Shown here in pieces: positions 6,322 to 8,549 of a stretch of 8,549 bases of DNA. This DNA is from Taibaiella sp. Its GTDB lineage: Bacteria > Bacteroidota > Bacteroidia > Chitinophagales > Chitinophagaceae. Position 1 is the stretch's first letter, and each line of letters begins with the position of its first letter. Location: contig JACFNS010000081.1 of the NCBI GenBank assembly GCA_019454705.1, positions 1 through 8,549 on the forward strand, in the 5' to 3' direction. A model generated the notes under the pieces. The model did not search any database. It was not told the origin of the DNA and was given only the letters and a program-made list of their open reading frames with translations. The translations under genes were made by a program, and so were the position numbers.

Positions 6322-6357
6322 TTCCGCAAGGGTCTTCGGTACGAGACCCTTGCGGAA
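6322..6357. repeat. Perfect 14-bp inverted repeat
   Basis: TTCCGCAAGGGTCT (6322-6335) is the exact reverse complement of AGACCCTTGCGGAA (6344-6357), with an eight-base centre (TCGGTACG). It begins 13 bases after the operon terminator stem. Neither strand has a T run directly after it, so it is not a standard terminator. It could be a dispersed palindromic (REP-like) element or a backup transcription block between convergent genes. Confidence 0.8.
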
Positions 6358-6477
6358 TTGTTCAATTACAGGCGTACCGCCTTTATATACTTCAGCCAGA
6401 AATTGGCGCTCACAGCTTCATTCACTGCGCACGGCTGCATTCATTTCGCTTTTACTGGCTCACTGGGTGATATATAC
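6358..6477. other. Intergenic stretch with no recognised content
   Basis: These 120 bases lie between the inverted repeat and the minus-strand terminator. A plus-strand frame of 66 codons opens at TTG 6358, but it runs through that terminator and into the 3' end of the neighbouring gene and resembles no known protein. On the minus strand the open stretches are short and broken by stops. No tRNA, promoter or repeat was recognised. Confidence 0.4.
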
Positions 6478-6507
6478 AAAAAGCTGACCCGAGAACAGGC
6501 CAGCCCC
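6478..6507 (-). terminator. Intrinsic terminator of the T9SS-cargo gene
   Basis: Read on the minus strand, GCTGGCCT (6504 to 6497) pairs with GGGTCAGC (6490 to 6483) over eight positions including two G-U pairs. The loop is six bases and a run of five Ts (6482 to 6478) follows. It lies about 40 bases after the stop of the minus-strand gene, the right place to end its transcript and to face the terminator of the map operon. Confidence 0.6.
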
Positions 6508-6546
6508 TATATAAACTATCACATAAAAAATGATACTTATGAAGCA

Positions 6547-8493
6547 CTATCGTTTTAACACCTTACCAGTCATTTTGTGACCGTCAGTATTAGTTATATG
6601 AATGATATAGTTACCTGGTTGTAGCATACTCATATTAATACCTTCACGGTTGTTCACTGTCTGCATTGCCTTTACTTTCCGGCCCACTATATCAAACAGT
6701 TCAATGGTAGCTTCTGTTTCCAGTCCTTCTACATATAATATTTCACTGGTAGGATTGGGGTATATTTTCACATGCTCAAGGGCATTTACAATCACGACAT
6801 TATTTGTTGTGTCGCTAGTATCTTTATATGGCACGTAAATATCCTGGCAGATAACTTTTCTGCCACAGGGAACCATTACCTTAGCGCATACGGTATATAC
6901 ACCTGTATCGGCAAATATATGTGTGGGGTTGGTTTGCGTTAAAACGCTGGCATCACCGAAGCGCCATACAACGCTGTCATTGGGTGTTGTGCCAGTGAAT
7001 GTAAACTGGATCTCTTTTTTGAGCGAATCCTTGATGGTGTAAGTAAATGCAGATGTAGGGTTAGCCATGCTCGTACAGTTGCAGTCAAAGCCGAATTTTC
7101 CTAAATAATAATCGGAGTTGCCACCATTCTTTACATAGGTGGGCAACTTGCCCGCTTGTATGCCTAGCGGCACTTCGCCTCCAAAGTAAATATTACCTTT
7201 TTTGTCAGAAGTAATCACTCTCCCGCGATTGTAAAAATCTGTACCATACAACCATGTCCAGTCAATTAGTGCCCCCAATGTATCAATAACAAAAACCATC
7301 GGCCTGTAATTTGAACCTAACGGCATACCACCAACAGTATCATTTTGATATTTTTTGAAGCCTGCATAATGACCAAATGCAGCAATGCTATTATCCGGTA
7401 ATACAGTAATATCGCCAAAGGCAGTCACAGAATTAGTGCCTTCCACATGATACATCCACTGAGGATTGCCGTTAGTGATATTAATTTTACCAATAACAGC
7501 TATATATCCAGTAGTGGAAATAGAATTACTAACCTGCATGCCTTTCAAGGTAAATGGACCGAAGCTTTGCGGATTACTAGCATTGAAATATATGTTACTG
7601 TTATGTACAGTAAAATTGATAAAAGCCCCTCTAACATTAGTTGTGTCTTTCCATGTTTGAGTGCCATTTGGATTATAGGCTACAAGTGCTGTGCCTGATC
7701 TTGTAATAGTACCGCCACCATATTCAAATAATACATAGCTTTTGTTGGTAGTTTTATCTATCCTGGCACGGCGGATAAAAAAGTTGCTGTCAATATCCTG
7801 TAGTTTATATACGCTCAACAAGTTACCATTTGGGTCATATTTCAAATCATAGCTGCCCCATTGGCTGGTAATACTTGGAGTAAGTTGTACACCTGCCCTC
7901 GTTGTTACAAAGCGGTGAATATTGCCTTGCCCGTCAACGGCAACATCCCCAACTGCTATTGCTCCATATTTGGTCGTTATTGTATCCGGGCCAATAAATT
8001 GTGTCCAATAATACGTTCCCGATGTATCAAACTTCGAGGTAGAATGAAAATTGTATTTACCCGGCAATTTTGCATCATAACCTATCCGTCTGTTAGTATC
8101 CGAAAAAGCACCACCCACGTAAACATGCCCCGCATGATAAGCAAGTCCAATATTATAACTGGTATTGTAGCACTCTATCAATTTTGCAAACCGCATATTG
8201 CCGTTGCAGTCGTGGCTCATAAATAGAGTGTTCCATGATGCCCCGTTGTTCGGGTGGAATGACTGGCTAAGGAAAAAGGTATCAGCTTTGATATTATAAT
8301 CACCTACAAGCGCTAAAGTATATACATTACCATTATCATCAGTACACATGTGCGTCACCCACTCACCCTGGTAAACACCATTGTTCAGAGTTTCCGTACT
8401 ACCACCTCCAGTCAACCACCTGAAATGTTGGGCAAAAGATGATGTAGTAAGAAATAAGAAAGAAAAAAAGAATAGTATGTATAGTTGTTTCAT
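6547..8493 (-). CDS. Secreted PKD-domain protein with T9SS sorting domain
   Basis: Function unknown; predicted extracellular or surface-attached. ATG 8493 is preferred over the upstream TTG 8511 because it starts directly with a signal peptide: MKQ, a Phe/Leu-rich core, and a likely cleavage after SFA (residue 21). The protein has 648 residues. Residues about 45-460 are beta-rich with loosely repeating D..GN(I/V)Y..G units (near 53, 123, 186, 299, 367 and 432), resembling propeller-type SBBP repeats; this is a pattern call only. A PKD-like domain follows at about 479-554 (VVWRFGDAS, then NPTHIFADTGVYTV). The C-terminal 79 residues form a type A T9SS sorting domain with the YPNPT motif at 578-582, the ELFDIVGRKV strand and terminal KMTGKVLKR. 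The sorting domain is recognised by the PorU sortase system and removed after outer-membrane passage. It has no catalytic motif that I recognise. It is transcribed toward the ribosomal operon and has no visible functional link to it. Confidence 0.9.
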   Translation of the reverse strand: MKQLYILFFFSFLFLTTSSFAQHFRWLTGGGSTETLNNGVYQGEWVTHMCTDDNGNVYTLALVGDYNIKADTFFLSQSFHPNNGASWNTLFMSHDCNGNMRFAKLIECYNTSYNIGLAYHAGHVYVGGAFSDTNRRIGYDAKLPGKYNFHSTSKFDTSGTYYWTQFIGPDTITTKYGAIAVGDVAVDGQGNIHRFVTTRAGVQLTPSITSQWGSYDLKYDPNGNLLSVYKLQDIDSNFFIRRARIDKTTNKSYVLFEYGGGTITRSGTALVAYNPNGTQTWKDTTNVRGAFINFTVHNSNIYFNASNPQSFGPFTLKGMQVSNSISTTGYIAVIGKINITNGNPQWMYHVEGTNSVTAFGDITVLPDNSIAAFGHYAGFKKYQNDTVGGMPLGSNYRPMVFVIDTLGALIDWTWLYGTDFYNRGRVITSDKKGNIYFGGEVPLGIQAGKLPTYVKNGGNSDYYLGKFGFDCNCTSMANPTSAFTYTIKDSLKKEIQFTFTGTTPNDSVVWRFGDASVLTQTNPTHIFADTGVYTVCAKVMVPCGRKVICQDIYVPYKDTSDTTNNVVIVNALEHVKIYPNPTSEILYVEGLETEATIELFDIVGRKVKAMQTVNNREGINMSMLQPGNYIIHITNTDGHKMTGKVLKR

Positions 8494-8549
8494 AGCCCAG
8501 TATGTTATCAATATAAAGTTAAGAAATATATAGTTCTCATCCTGTTTTT

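Noticed and set aside
6358..6558. Plus-strand 66-codon open frame after the operon
   Set aside because: It starts at a TTG on the edge of the inverted repeat, runs through the minus-strand terminator and into the 3' end of the secreted-protein gene, and resembles no known family.
8494..8511. Six-residue extension of the secreted protein from TTG 8511
   Set aside because: ATG 8493 places the signal peptide directly at the N-terminus; the extension adds non-signal residues and uses a rarer start.
8514..8521. Possible Bacteroidota -7 promoter element (TAACTTTA, minus strand)
   Set aside because: It differs from the TAnnTTTG consensus at the last base and has no -33 TTTG-like partner at the right spacing within the window.
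1..8549. CRISPR array, insertion sequence, tRNA/rRNA gene or prophage
   Set aside because: No spaced direct repeats, transposase motifs, cloverleaf or rRNA sequence, or phage genes were seen on either strand.

Overview
The window is chromosomal DNA from a member of the Bacteroidota, most likely a Chitinophagales/Chitinophagaceae-type organism. The evidence is the sequence character of the ribosomal proteins, AT-rich gene leaders that mostly lack a Shine-Dalgarno sequence, and a minus-strand secreted protein that ends in a type IX secretion (T9SS) sorting domain, a system essentially confined to this phylum. The exact genus cannot be named from what is visible.

Bases 1-6279 are a plus-strand stretch of the conserved S10/spc ribosomal protein operon in canonical order: rplX (5' truncated by the window edge), rplE, rpsN, rpsH, rplF, rplR, rpsE, rpmD, rplO, secY, map. 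All frames are intact. The ribosomal proteins are made together with the SecY translocon channel and the methionine aminopeptidase that trims nascent proteins, so the cluster couples ribosome assembly to protein export and N-terminal processing. Two track-style starts are better moved inward: rplO to ATG 3549 and secY to GTG 4084. A strong intrinsic terminator (6286-6316) closes the cluster right after map; the infA-rpmJ-rpsM-rpsK-rpsD-rpoA-rplQ block that often follows map in related bacteria is not here.

Bases 6280-6546 are a convergent intergenic region. It holds the operon terminator, then a perfect 14-bp inverted repeat (6322-6357), about 120 bases with no recognisable content, and a minus-strand terminator (6478-6507) serving the gene to the right. 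Bases 6547-8493 (minus strand) encode a 648-residue secreted protein: signal peptide, a long beta-rich region with propeller-like repeats, a PKD-like domain and a C-terminal T9SS sorting domain. Its function is unknown. The last 56 bases are its upstream region.

No clearly new system is visible. The most unusual signal is that the gaps inside the ribosomal operon are long (75, 86, 105, 48, 62 and 85 bases) and nearly every one can be folded by eye into a hairpin. Two of these look like intrinsic terminators (rplF-rplR and rplO-secY), and one has a GNRA-type tetraloop just before rplR. They are candidates for attenuation, RNA processing or ribosomal-protein autoregulation. All pairings were traced by hand and none was tested by folding software or comparative alignment.
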